DNA of 64,000 bases from Gymnopilus junonius (taxonomy: Eukaryota; Basidiomycota; Agaricomycetes; Agaricales; Galerinaceae): NCBI GenBank assembly GCA_015501075.1, contig JADNYJ010000022.1, positions 248,001-312,000 on the forward strand, written 5' to 3'. Positions 13,099 through 24,655 of the stretch are shown piece after piece (the stretch's first letter is position 1; every line of letters begins with the position of its first letter). The notes below the pieces were generated by a model. It was given only the letters and a program-made list of their open reading frames with translations, ran no database searches and was not told the DNA's origin. Both the position numbers and the translations under genes were made by a program.

Positions 13099-13169
13099 GC
13101 TGTGAGAGTTACCCGGGTCGGCGTTCATTCTATAGGCGCGACTAGCCAGCTTTGTTTCTCTTCCATGCC

Positions 13170-14536
13170 ATGGCTGCGTCCAAGGCCAAGTACGAGGCCT
13201 TTCTCATAAATAATGTCTCTACCATTTCGACTTTGGAATCCTCTCTTCGTTCCATTACTTGGTTTCTTCCGGGTCGCTTCAAGGATGCCGAGCTTGCCTC
13301 AGAATCTTGTCAGTCTATGGTCTTCGAAAGTTGTTTTTGATTTTTAATGATGATTCTTTCGCTTCTCCAGTAACAACTTTGTTAAACCTCATGAGCATGT
13401 ACCATGATACACTCCTAGCGCGTGTCGTCAAAGCAAACACTTCCTACCGCCCCCTTATTCCCACATCCTTACATACCCGGTTCACGAGAGCATGGTCCGA
13501 CAAAGATTCATTATACAAATGGGCTTCCCGTGTCTTGCAGATCATAAATTTCACGGAACTTGTCATCGAGATGACTTTGAGACGAAAGGTCTCCGAGAAA
13601 CTTAGATGGAGAAGTATCATCCTGATTGAGACGATCAAGTGAGTATCCTTTGGGCTCTCTTTACTTACGGCCGACTGAATCATTTGTTCAAGAGCATCCC
13701 TTAGGTTACTGTTATTGAAGATTACTCGTAGACCTTTGGTCTCACCGCCAATTCCTGAGAGAGAGTTCGATCCCGCAATGCTGCCTCCATCAAGCAATAC
13801 TACTTCTCCCACTTTGGCTCCCTCGTCTCCTCCTTCTTCCCCCCCAATGACTCCAGAACATCTCCGCAATAATCACATCCCACTTACACCGCATCCGTTA
13901 CTGACCCCTGCACAGTCAGATACTTCTCCTGAAGAGTTCTTACTCTCCAAGGCTCTGACTACTTCTTCCGTCAAGCCTTCTCTATCGCTAATTAGGACTT
14001 TGTCTGGTCCTGGGGATTGGTTAGCAGAGATAATTTATATCCTCCGACCCATGATATACGGTATATACTCTGATTCAACCCGGATATCTTAGTGACTGAT
14101 CGATTTATAGTATGTCTGCTTGTCGCTGACAGAAAAATGCCTGAGCGTTCCAACCGGGCGCTTTTGGTAGCATTATTTATGGAGTTGGCATCGCGTCAGC
14201 TTCGCCGAAATCCTCCTCCCTCTGCATCGCTTGAACGCTCCGAGTATGCCAGAAGGGACAAAGACATACTCTGGTATCTTCTCCGCGGATCAATCTGGGA
14301 GTCGTATACAAGGTTTGTGCAGTCAACCCACTACTACTTCGGCAATATCTAATTAACGTTATCAATAGACCGAAACTGGAGTCCTTTGTTTCTGTTACAT
14401 CTCGCACTCCTTTGCTGGGGTTATTCGGTGCTTTGTTGAAGGATTGGATCCCGTTAATTGATGACTACTATTATTGTGAGCGGTACGCAAATCTTACAAG
14501 TATTTACTGATCTCCTTTTCAGATACCGCTCCTTAG
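13170..14536 (+). CDS. PEX16: Peroxisomal membrane protein Pex16
   Basis: Pex16 is an integral peroxisomal/ER membrane protein that helps recruit membrane proteins during peroxisome formation. The N-terminus MAASKAKYEAFLINNVSTIS and the block SSLRSITWFLPGRFKDAELA are diagnostic of the family. The middle (13440-13640) holds helical segments, then a Ser/Pro-rich linker (13780-13930), and a C-terminal conserved part with GDWLAEIIYILRPMIYVCLL, RSNRALLVALFMELASRQLR and KDILWYLLRGSIWESYTRP. Splicing at 14477-14522 gives the C-terminus PLIDDYYYYTAP, a Tyr-rich end I regard as typical of the fungal protein. Five introns are implied. The first ATG of the conserved frame was taken as start; a longer in-frame extension (MFLFHA) begins without ATG. 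Length is about 360 residues, normal for the family. Confidence 0.93.
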
Positions 14537-14785
14537 GTCTTACTTATGCCTTGTTGTATCTTCTTTTTCCTCTTTGCAATTGTATGATTACTGTGGTACG
14601 CCGTGGACACGTCAGGATCGTCATCATGTGGACGCTGCCGCTGCCAGTCTTATACATTGGTACGTAACTTGCCATGTGATAACATCGACGAGCTACCCAT
14701 GTCTGGAGGTCTGGAGGCGGGACCACCTATTTAAGCAGATCGCATTGCATTTGACAGTCCCATATCTTTGTCTTCCTTTTGCATC

Positions 14786-15534
14786 ATGCCTGACCCTATT
14801 TTTTTCTCCTTACATCCCCTACGCCGTATTGTCACCGCTCATGATAACAACGGCAATTCTATCATCCAATCCGACACTGAATTACCCTCCGAAGTCGGTG
14901 CTTCTCTGCATGCAGTGTATGGTCTGTTGATCCGTTTGCAGGAAATGCGGCAGGTAAATGGAGCTCAATCTGCATCGATTTGGGTTACGACCGACTCTAT
15001 ACCGACCGGTGACAACAACAGAAGGTGTGCTTCAAATTCCCCTTTTCTATGTTTGCTCACTATGCAGCAGCGACGACGGCGGAAAACGCGGGATCGACAA
15101 CCCCTCGAATCTTGATCTCGTCCACCCAACCGGAACGAATCTACGCTCCACTGATCTGGCGCCTCGAGCTATCACTCCAATGGTAAGATCTTGCTGTCAT
15201 ATCACCTTTTCTGTTCCAGAACCATTTCCCCCGCAGCATCGCACTTGCTCTCTGGACTACAATATTCTCGGTATGCATTGTACGTAGTTTAACCACCGCT
15301 GTTCCTGACAACTTTGCCGATTTTTTTTAAGTTTTAGGGGAGGTAATACTTATCAACGAAGACGGCACAGAAAAGCATTTGAAGAACCCGGGTGATGTCG
15401 TCATTCAAAAGGGAACTATGCACGCATGGAGGAATCCTTCTGAAGAGAAGTGGGCAAGATGGATAACAGTTCTCATTGCGGCAGATCCCGTACTTGTAGA
15501 TGGGAAGCTACTCGATCCTGAATTCTTACACTAA
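14786..15534 (+). CDS. Small cupin-domain protein
   Basis: This is a single-domain cupin (RmlC-like jelly roll) of about 200 residues. It starts MPDPIFFSLHPLRRIVTAHD. After a variable part with VTTDSIPTGDNN, the conserved barrel begins with TDLAPRAITPMHRTCSLDY, continues LGEVILINEDGTEKHL and reaches the second motif NPGDVVIQKGTMHAWRNPS. Metal-ligand candidates are the His of PMHRT and the His of TMHAW; the first motif lacks the full HxH pattern, so metal binding is uncertain. Introns fall at about 14892-14940, 15026-15067, 15182-15237 and 15271-15336. No signal peptide is seen. Family members are annotated only as cupin proteins; some sit beside oxidoreductases. The gene converges on the SDR gene 128 bp away. 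Enzymatic function is unknown. Confidence 0.82.
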
Positions 15535-15661
15535 ACGTCGCTCGGAAAGGACCTTTCAGAACGCCATGATCTATGGCGATCCGGAAACCCGCGCAGGCTA
15601 GGTAGAATATCAATATATTTGACTCCGCAAGCTCTTTTTGCATATGTTCTTCCAAGATATC

Positions 15662-16721
15662 TCACTGGAAATTAACGAAAATCCCCCCATCGACGATTAA
15701 CGATGCCCCCGTGACATACCGTGCGAGGTCACTTGCAAGGAATACAACTGGGCCTGCAATGTCTTCCGGGGCTTTCGAAAGAACATGAGTGGTGCTTGAT
15801 GTTTTCACATGCTAGTAAGTACCTCACTTACTTCCAAGTCTACCCAGAAGCGTACGATTTATCATATAATCGCGTTTTGCCGTATCTTTCAGATCTTCCT
15901 TGTTGATATCTGTGGCTATCGTCCCAGGCAGAATGGCATTTGCTCGAATGCCGTATTTTCCCAAGGCGACTGCACAGTTTTGCATCAAGTTAGTGATAGC
16001 TGCCTTCGTTGGACCATAATGACTAGAAGAAGAAAGAAACGGAGACGTTATCGCGCAGGAAACGTCTAATGTCAATACCATACCACTGTTGTGCACCTCC
16101 AAGCAGACCGGAGATTGAAGATATCGCAATGAGGGAGCCTCCTTGTGGAACTTGCTTCTCCATTTGAATGGCCACCTCTGCAGTGGGTTTCTGTATCAGT
16201 TTTATGGGCTCAAATTATATCGGGTGATTAACCTTGGACGATATAGAAAGTTCCATCAAGATTCACTTGACGTGTCCGTTCCCAAGTTTCGATGGGCATA
16301 GTGAGGAAGTCTGAGAATGGACAGATCCCAACGTTTGAAACCAGAACATCAATACGTCCGAATTCCTTTACGCCTTCCGCCACAATCTTTGTTTCTGGAA
16401 GTGAGTATTCAGACATTGCAGTGAGGACATCCCTCTGACCTTTTTGGTTGTCTCAAGGAGAGCAATGTCACCAGGAATAAGGGCAGTATGGACACCCTTC
16501 TCCTCTACCTCCTTCTTAAGAGCTAGAATTTCTTTGGTTGTGGTTTCATCTCCAAAATAATGCAAGATCAATCCAGAGGCTCCCTGTTTTACGAACTCTA
16601 TAGCGCTAGAAATTTTATCGCGAAGATTTTCTAAACTTAACCAGGGCTCTACCTACCATGCTCGGCCGATTCCCCTGGATGCACCTGTGATGCACACGAT
16701 CTTGCCAGGCGTTAGCGACAT
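15662..16721 (-). CDS. Short-chain dehydrogenase/reductase, resembles fungal L-rhamnose 1-dehydrogenase
   Basis: This is a classical SDR of about 260 residues with a Rossmann fold. It starts [20 protein letters not shown], so the dinucleotide-binding TGxxxGxG motif lies at the very N-terminus and there is no targeting peptide. NVG (in [12 protein letters not shown]) stands in the NAG position, the catalytic Ser is in IAISSISG, and the YxxxK motif is SHYGPTKAA. The C-terminal part [19 protein letters not shown] and the ending [14 protein letters not shown] match fungal enzymes called L-rhamnose 1-dehydrogenase, but the substrate cannot be fixed from sequence. About five introns are present, including ones near 16175-16232, 16410-16460 and 16590-16660. 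It diverges from the KARI-like gene over 281 bp and converges with the cupin gene. Confidence 0.85.
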
Positions 16722-17002
16722 GAGAAGAAAACTGATGTGGTTGATGTACATAGCCTGTCTTTTCCTTATATCCAAATCTCATTCAGCAGACGTTCTTTCA
16801 TATGACATGAAAATAGAGCCGGACCGACAAGTGAATAATCGGCGGCCCGTCACTATTTGCTTCTCTACGTCACCAGGCCATCTCTTCTACTCCCGGGATA
16901 TGGAGCATCCTACGAATAAGCGAAAAGAAGAGCTACTTATCGGCCTCCCTCACTGGGGGTCATTGTTGTCTTTAACCTTTCTTTCCCCAGTCTGAAGTAG
17001 AT

Positions 17003-18519
17003 ATGCCTTCCGCCAAGATGTGAGTCGCAGAGAGTGCTTTATTGACTCGAACGTTGACATGACTTGTAATACAGATATTACGACTCTGATGCTGATCTAT
17101 CCCTCTTAAGGGACAAACAGATCGTATTCCTCGGGTATGTCGTTACGGCCCCGTATTGACTTCTCTGTCTTAGGTTTTCAGGTTTGGAAACCAAGGGGCA
17201 GCACAAGCCCAGAATTTGCGTGATTCTGGTATCATGAACGACAAAATTCTGATAGCAAATCGTGCGGATTCGTATGCCAAAGACGCTCAGTCGAAAGGAT
17301 TCATTGTCGAACACGATTTCGAGAAAGCAGCTATTGTGGCCGACAGTAAGTTTGTCACCTAATTTTTTCAGTAATTGCTGCATATAATCGGGACCCATTC
17401 TTCAGTATTATTCCTCCTCATTCCAGACCAAGTTCAGCCGAATATTTTTAACGAGAAATTCGCCCCCAATTTGAAACCGACTGCTACAATTGTGATTGCT
17501 AGTGGTTACAATGTCTTCTTTAAACGACTTTCATTCAGTCCACAGCAAGATGTGGTCATGGTCGCCCCCAGGCATGTTCACGTGCAGTCTTCTATGCCTC
17601 TTGAGTTTAACCCTTTTTTGCCCTATAGAATGATAGGAAGTTCTGTACGTTCTCTCTACCAGAAAGGGAAAGGGTATCCTTGCTTTGTCTCGGTGGAGCA
17701 GGATGGGACTGGTTCCGGCCTCTCCATCGCACTGGCTCTTTCGCGCGCAATTGGGGCCACTAAAGCTGGTGCCATTGCATCCTCTGCTTATGAGGAGACT
17801 GCTATGGATCTTTTGGCTGGTAATGTGGACTTTGACAGTCATGTTCGGGATCTAATCCGGAACACAGAACAAGCGCTCTGGCCAAACATCATCATGCTCT
17901 TTCGGTGCGTTCAAAGTCGACATTTGAGAACAGATTGTTCCTAAGCCATGTTTTTCTCCAGTGAGGCATTCAGCGTGCTCAAAGAAGCAGGGTGCTCAGA
18001 TGAGGCATTGTGTTATGAGATGTGATTTTATCCTGCAAAAGTCAGCCGTGAAGATTTTATAACCTCATTCCAGGTGGATGTCCAAGGAGCCCGCAGAAAT
18101 ATTTGAACGTGCTGCTGAAGACGGGTTTATTGGCCAAGTATTATATTTTATTACTACTATTTCCAGCGAGATTGTCTAACTGTGGTCACTAGTTGAAGCA
18201 TCACTCAACCGTGTCACAGTACGGCCAGCTCAACGGTGCATTGGCATTGGACGGAGAACCTGCTCGGGCTCATTTTAAGGACATCCTCTACAACCAGGTC
18301 CGCATTCCATATTGCAATTTACTTCAAATCCGGTCATAATGCTGCACTGATCAGATTCTGAATGGGAAGTTTGCCGAACACCTCTCGAAGATTGAGCCGG
18401 ATCTAGAAAAGGATGGCCTGCAGAATCCTCTGAACCAATTATATGCCAAAGCTGAGGAGACGGAGCTGGTTCAGGCAGAGAAGAGGGTGCGCGGGAGGTT
18501 GGCTGATCTGCTTCAGTAG
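17003..18519 (+). CDS. Ketol-acid reductoisomerase-like protein lacking key catalytic residues
   Basis: The fold and order match KARI (IlvC/Ilv5): IYYDSDADLSLLRDKQIVFL at the start, nucleotide-binding GFGNQGAAQAQNLRDSG, LIPDQVQPNIF, then a helical C-domain with YEETAMDLLAEQALWPNI and LCYEMWMSKEPAEIF. The Asp and Glu of DLLAEQ correspond to the first metal-ligand pair. Three points depart from active enzymes. The AHGFNIHF motif reads ASGYNVFF, so the catalytic His is Ser. The APKGPG lysine is Arg (VAPRMIGSSVR). The second E-x3-E pair has spacing E-x5-E. There is no mitochondrial presequence, unlike Ilv5. About eight introns occur; one (17572-17628) appears to be GC-AG. Length is about 345 residues. 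A repurposed NADPH-binding or other reductase role is likely; this is probably not the isoleucine/valine enzyme. Confidence 0.82.
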
Positions 18520-18634
18520 AGCCCATCTAGAGTACTTAGCTAAGGCTAAAATAGTGCCGAACAAATGTAAACAAGCATAAGCAAACTGACTTTTTCGACC
18601 TCTTGTCACCTTCCATATCTCAACAATACTGACA

Positions 18635-20965
18635 ATGACTTCACCTAACGGTAGGATGGAAACCGATAGGTCTCCTAACCGACATTCGTACGTCCCAATA
18701 TTTTGTGTTATATTAACCTACTTAAGTTGCTTTTTGTAGTTCGCGGAACTTGTCGACAGACACTCTTAGGACAAGGCGCTCCCACAGATCGACCTCCAGG
18801 GACCGTGAGAGACGTGACCGAAGGAAAGACAGAGATGACCTTGACGAACGCAGGAGGAGGAGCCGTAGTCGTGACAAAGGCAGTGAAAGAGGCTACCGTG
18901 ATCGTTCGCGCGACCGACACAGGGACCATGACAGAGACCGTAGACGTGATCGAGACGGAGACAGAGGACATCGCAATAACAGGCACGATGGCCATGACAG
19001 CAGGCATAGCCGTCGCGACAGAGACCGTGATAGGGAGGACAAGGATCGGGACCGTAGGCGTAAGCGAGGGGACGAGTATGATGGCTCAGAGCGCGATTAC
19101 GACGAAAGGGTTAAGAGAAAGAGGTCTGAAGTCCTTGAAGATATCCCAACGCCGCCACCGCCACCACCACCGCCGTCTGGATTACCGCCGCCGCCACCTC
19201 GAGATAGTCCCCGGTCAGTTCGGTCGGGTGATCGACGAAGGGATGACCGGCCACCTCTTGATCCCAGAGACGAATTCGATGATTCAAGGAGCAGAAGACA
19301 TCGTCCCGTGTCGGTCGACGACGAAGAACGTCTTAGTACGAGAAGCCCACCCCCACCAGGTGTTAGGTACGGTTAACGTGCGCCGTGCATGCATTGTAAC
19401 TTATCGTTCTCTAGCCGCGCTTCACCTTCATACGAAGAACCCTACAACCCTGATGAACCCAAAGAAGATGATTCTGAAGCACGATCAGTTTTTGTTTCGC
19501 AACTTGCTGCACGCTTGACTGCTCGAGACTTAGGTTACTTTTTCGAAGATAAGCTCGGAGAAGGGACTGTGATGGACTCCAGAATTGTTACCGACAGGTT
19601 GTCTCGCAGGTCCAAAGGGTGAGCTTGTCTTCCCACGCCATATATGACCAAGATTGACGTTTTTTTTCCAGCATTGGCTATGTTGAGTTTCGCTCCATTG
19701 ATCTTGTAGAAAAAGCGCTTGCGCTTTCTGGAACAGTAGTAATGGGCCTGCCTATAATGGTTCAACTCACTGAATCGGAAAGAAATAAGCTTCATCCTGG
19801 CGATGGGTATGAAGACGGTTCATTAGGAATTTAGTTCGAATGCTAATTGACTGATTTAGGAGTTTGAATCTTCCACCGGGCGTGACTGCGTCCCATGGAT
19901 CAATGCAGTAAGCCTTTAAATGCGACATTCGTCTTCAATTCTGACCTAACATTTTCCAGATTATACGTTGGGTCTTTGCATTTCAACCTGACCGAATCCG
20001 ATATCAAGCAGGTCTTTGAGCCTTTCGGTGAATTAGAATTTGTCGATCTTCACAGGGATCCAATGACCGGACGCAGCAAAGGATACGCCTTTGTTCAGTA
20101 AGTTCGTCCTTGTCTTTCATTGATCAGCTGTTGACTTTGGGTCAGATACAAGCGAGCTGAAGACGCCCGAATGGCTCTTGAGCAAATGGAAGGTTTCGAG
20201 TTAGCTGGTCGTACTGTAAGAGACCTTGTTGGCTGGTCCTGACGATGACAAGCTCATAGACATTTGTCTAGCTCCGTGTTAACACAGTTCATGAGAAGGG
20301 CACAGTTAAGTATACGCAGCAAGATTCACTTGATGAAGCAGGCGGTCTGTCTCCTCGTGTTTTCCTTGGATGTACCATTTCTTTACATAACCTCTGCTTG
20401 TTGCAGGTGGTAACTTGAACGCTGCATCTCGTCAAGCGCTGATGCAGAAACTTGCTAGGACTGAAAGTGCCCCTGCTCTTCCGGAGCCGGCGTGAGTACA
20501 CCCACTACAATTTGATTTGCAGAATACGATTGACTTAGAAAGCCATCCAGACCTCGCGTGAACATTCCGCAAACGATGACATCTCGCTCTGTGCTTCTGA
20601 AGAATATGTTTGATCCTGAAAAGTACGTAACTTTTTCTGAGTTACATATCTTTTCTCAGTGGTCTTTGTATATCAGAGAAACAGAACGAGACTGGGATAA
20701 AGACCTGGCTGAAGATGTTAAAGGGGAATGTGAGACCAAATATGGCTCAGTTGCTGCAATTAAAGTCGAGAAAGAGACCCAGGTGAGCTTATATCTGTTC
20801 ATGTTAGACCTAATTTATAATCGTTGCTAGGGTGAGATCTACGTTAAGTTCGACTCCGTAGAATCTGCCAAGAAAGCCGTTCAAGGTCTCAATGGACGCT
20901 GGTTTGGAGGCAGACAAGTATCTGCAGCTTTCATATCAGATGCTCTTATGCAGGCCCATCAATAG
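18635..20965 (+). CDS. RBM39/CAPER (Rsd1)-type splicing factor
   Basis: This nuclear pre-mRNA splicing factor acts with U2AF and SF3b at the 3' splice site. It has an N-terminal RS/RD domain of about 170 residues (18750-19230), a proline run (TPPPPPPPPSGLPPPPP), RRM1 starting ARSVFVSQLAARLTARDLGY with RNP1 SKGIGYVEF, RRM2 starting LYVGSLHFNLTESDIKQVFE with RNP1 SKGYAFVQY, and a C-terminal UHM (RSVLLKNMFDPEKE ... LNGRWFGGRQVSAAFIS). The RWF in the last block is the UHM signature that binds ULM peptides. This RS-RRM-RRM-UHM order is diagnostic. Nine or so introns are present, several ending in obvious pyrimidine tracts. The start ATG is in a short first exon (MTSPNGRMETDRSPNR) spliced at about 18688-18739. 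The stop follows DALMQAHQ. Confidence 0.92.
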
Positions 20966-21400
20966 GATCCTCACTGGGTTTGGAAAGACTGGGGCACGCA
21001 AAGCACATCACTGAATTCTTTTTCTTTTTGCTAAACAGATCAGATAAAAGAAAAATTCGTTTGATACCTTCTTTTTCATGATATTATTACATCTCAATTT
21101 CTGTAATGTCCAGATCTTCCTCTTTCGGGCCTTTGTCCTGGTAACTGAAGGCGACAGGCAGGTTGTACACAGTTGCATCTCAAAATCTTACTGTGCTTTT
21201 ATCTCAGAAAGACTTTCTCCGTTAGACTACCAGCACGAATAATAAGTCATCTTGCCATCACAGTCAAATCACAATATATGAAAGTACATATGGTTTGGAG
21301 CTTGTCTAGGACTCCTGCCTCAAAGAACTGACTAATGGATGTAGGTCCATTATAGTATCTTGGTCATATCAGGCCAGGCCATAAACAGGGCATCCATATA
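20966..21400. other. Intergenic between convergent genes
   Basis: This stretch lies between the 3' ends of the RBM39-type gene (+) and the MFS permease (-). I see only short open frames and AT-rich sequence consistent with two 3' UTRs. Confidence 0.5.
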
Positions 21401-23855
21401 CTAATACATATACCGAAACGACAAAGATTTCGGGCCATCAGCGAGAGCTTCCGTTTCCACATCTGCTGCCGTAATGTCAACGTTTTGGATCCTATTTCTC
21501 CGCCTGTTCTCGACTCTCATATATATCCCAGTGCTAGGAATATTCGAGATAAGTCAGTAACTTTGCAGGACAAGTAATATTGGAAGTACCTCGCAACCAA
21601 GAGGAGGCACAGACCGCCGAATGCAGCTATTGAAAGTGTCAAAGGTAATTTTCAAAGCAAATGATATGATACAAACCAGATGTCGCGAGAGCTTCAACGA
21701 CCAGGATCAGAGAGCTAATAAAGACGTCAATAAAGAAGTCTTACCTGGTACGTATTTCGGTTCATCTTGAGATCTGAATACATTCGTAGATATTAAACCA
21801 GCGGAATTGGCAATGGCCACTGAGGGAGAGAATTGATAATAAGTAATGCTTCGTTTATCAAGAGCGAATAGTAGCACCGACCCATCACGGCTGCAACAAC
21901 TGCTCGCCTTGATTCCTGGGGAGTATTATTTGAATACCATGCGCTGACGAGAACCGAGGGAGCAAAGGCCTGCGGACCACTCAATTTTAGTCAGTTGATA
22001 GGATGGCTTATCAACTCACCCCGCTGGTTAATAAAAAGCAGGCGAAGTACGCCACTCCACGATGTTCCAGGGGGTTAATCGACCCAAGTATTATAAAACC
22101 GGTTAGCCCAACGGCCAGAGCTATGCATCTGATCATGAGTATGTTAGTCCACCCTTACACTTATGTATTTCGTAACGGAGACAAACATGTGAATGGATCG
22201 TTCTCGGAAATGGTCTGAGGAGAATGTGAGTAGCAGTAATGCCACCGTGCCCGCAATATTGGGTGCCACTGTCAACAAATTTGTGCGCACAGTGGAATAC
22301 CCAAGGCTCGCAACTATTTGTGGGAGGAAGTTATTGACACTAGCAAGGGGGACACCGAATGATAAGCTGATGACAGCCCACATCCTGCATCTATCGAATC
22401 AAACCATGGCCGTAGAGATGCAAGCAAGGTCATACCAGTACATTGGATCAGCAAATGGACGGAAAGCGTCTCGTATGTTCAGTTTTTCGTTGACCACAAC
22501 AGATGAATCCGTTAGCATCCTGGCGTTGGCAATAGCTTTTTGGCGTTCAGTCAACTTTTTCCAAGTCGAAGGAGATTTTGGCAACCAAAACCAAGCAAAT
22601 ACAGCAAAACAGACACTTCCGCCTCCTGAAGCAGAACTGTTTGAGAAATATTCACTAAGGAAAAATGTGTAATACCTTCAATCCAGAATAGGAATTGCCA
22701 TGAATGGTAACGGGAATTGCGAATGTGAAAGACACCATAGGCAATGAGTCCTGCATACGCCGTGGTAAATATAGATAACAGGTAATTGATTGCAAAGCTT
22801 CCTTACCTGAAAAGGCACCAGAGATGGACGCGGCGGCTGTTATCGTGTGTCAGTAAAAGTAAATTTCATTAAAAAGTCAAACTACCGTAAAACAATCCAA
22901 CTCGTGATGCAAGTTCATCTCGTTTATAGAATGTCGATAGATAGAAGACCACTCCAGGTAGCATTGGCGACTCAAAGATCCCCAGGAAAAATCGTATTGC
23001 AAAAATTTCTAGAACATAGATAAAATCCAAAGAAGAGAAAATGGTAGAAGATGTGACATACCTGAGAATTTTGTTGCTGCACCGGCCAACATAGACCTGG
23101 GTTGTGATAAATGAAAGAGAATAAGATCGCTCAAGGTAGTACTTTACATAGCACCCTGAACGTGTGCCATCAGTAAGGTATTAGAATTGGAATTGTGATT
23201 CAGTAAACTCACAAAGCCAATCATCATCAAGGGAAGAACGCGTGAAGCAGAAAATCGCTTCACAAACATAGAGATTGGAGTTCCAAAACTAAAATCGAAT
23301 TGATGAGCACGGCGTTACAGAGGGTGCCATCCGATCTTACAGGCAAAAGGGAACCTTTCAAACGAAAGCCCAACGGCATCAAATTGGCACGTCTCATTTG
23401 ATCATATGAGCACTCACGTAGAAGACCATGACCAGGAGATAGTACTACTTTGATCAAGCCTTGGTTAGTAAAAGGAGGACATAGCAAATCTGCGCCCTTG
23501 CCTGGTCGCCTGTCAGATGAATGTCCTGTGAAACATAAGTATCTTCATCTCGAGGTCGATATGCAACATACCTTGTCCCATCCGTCAGTCTTTGCATTTC
23601 CTACATTGCCTTTATCCAATGCATTGCATAGATACCTGCAGAAATAAACGAGACCATCAGCGCTCTTCATACAATTCAGTTGAGCTCGACTCACATGAAT
23701 GCCAAGGGAGGCAGAATATTCCAGTCAAAGATGCGACGAAGCTGCGCTTCTTCTTCAGGAGAAACTTGCAAAGCTTCTAGCCTCGAAACACCAAATTTCT
23801 GGTCAATGCTTTCAGGAGCTTCAGGTGTCTGGTCAGAGGCAGATCCCATTTCCAT
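21401..23855 (-). CDS. MFS permease, Dal5/allantoate-type (anion:cation symporter)
   Basis: This is a 12-helix major facilitator of the fungal Dal5/Tna1/Vht1 group, which imports carboxylates, vitamins and amino-acid-related anions at the plasma membrane. The N-terminus MEMGSASDQTPEAPESIDQK leads to QLRRIFDWNILPPLAF and YLCNALDKGNVGNAKTDG, the family's TM1 region. Other matches are the cytosolic loop WKKLTERQKAIANARM in the middle, then FGVPLASVNNFLPQIVASLG and LLLLTFSSDHFRERSIHMFV. The last helices include APSVLVSAWYSNNTPQESRR, and the tail ends DGPKSLSFRYMY. The gene has an unusually high number of introns (at least ten) and exons of 20-60 bp around 22690-23230, so exact protein sequence is uncertain. 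It diverges from the RidA gene over 264 bp. The substrate cannot be inferred. Confidence 0.85.
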
Positions 23856-24119
23856 GCTGGGTTCTCGGGACTGAGGTGAATGAACAGAGAGGTTTATAAA
23901 CCGGGCTCCTATCTTCCTCCGAGCTCTGTATCATTCTTATCGAGTTTTTCGGCATGCGCTCCCCACTCAAGAACAGCTGGTCCCTGGGGTAAGTAACCTT
24001 CGACCGCTTCGCTCGCGGGCGGACCGCCAGCCCGGAGTCATCTGGACGGTAAGAATGATATCGATAAATAGGTTGAATTTGTGCTGATAAGACGATAACC
24101 TTACCCATCGTCCTCCAAG

Positions 24120-24655
24120 ATGTCAGTTGAAAAGATCAATTCAACTGAAAACGCGACCTTCACCCACATTCTCTGTGAGTATTCAATTTGTTAGGACTAC
24201 CCCTGACTCAACGAGAGTATAGCACATGCAACGAAAGTTCCGGGCCTGATTTTCCTCAGCGGACAAGTTCCAGCAGACAAAAATGGTGTTATTGTCGAAG
24301 GAGGAATCAAAGAGCACACAGTACGATAGTTTGAACATTTTTTGGCTGCCCCAGTGACCGCGTTTCAGGCCCAGTGTATCAAGAATCTCGGTAATGTCTT
24401 AGAAGCGGCGGGATCATCATGGGAGAAGGTGGTGAAAGTGAACGTCTATCTGAAAGATATGGACAACTTCGCTGCAATGAACGAGGTTTATGAGAAGGTG
24501 TTTTTCATGAATTGACCAATATGGACCTACTGACTTACGATTTGCATATAAACCAAAAGCTTCTACCGTCACCCAAACCAGCACGAACATGCATCCAAGC
24601 CGCCAAACTCCCAAATGATGTAGACATCGAAATTGAAGCCATTGCAGCCTATTGA
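24120..24655 (+). CDS. RidA/YjgF/Mmf1-family enamine/imine deaminase
   Basis: RidA proteins hydrolyse reactive enamine/imine intermediates, chiefly 2-aminoacrylate made by PLP-dependent dehydratases, to keto acids and ammonia. The protein is about 125 residues, the usual length. Blocks seen: SHATKVPGLIFLSGQVPADK, VIVEGGIKEHTAQCIKNLGN, AAGSSWEKVVKVNVYLKDMD, and the terminal ARTCIQAAKLPNDVDIEIEA. The Arg in ARTCIQ is the substrate-carboxylate-binding arginine of active RidA, so activity is likely. Three introns occur (about 24174-24222, 24320-24367, 24498-24560). The N-terminus MSVEKINSTENATFTHI has no clear mitochondrial presequence, so this looks like the cytosolic Hmf1-like form. Its 5' spacer is shared with the MFS permease, and D-serine dehydratase lies about 2.8 kb downstream on the same strand. 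Confidence 0.93.

Noticed and set aside
18703..19518. 271-codon + strand open frame over the RBM39 RS region
   Set aside because: It is a second-frame reading of RD/RS codon repeats; the correct frame continues into RRM1.
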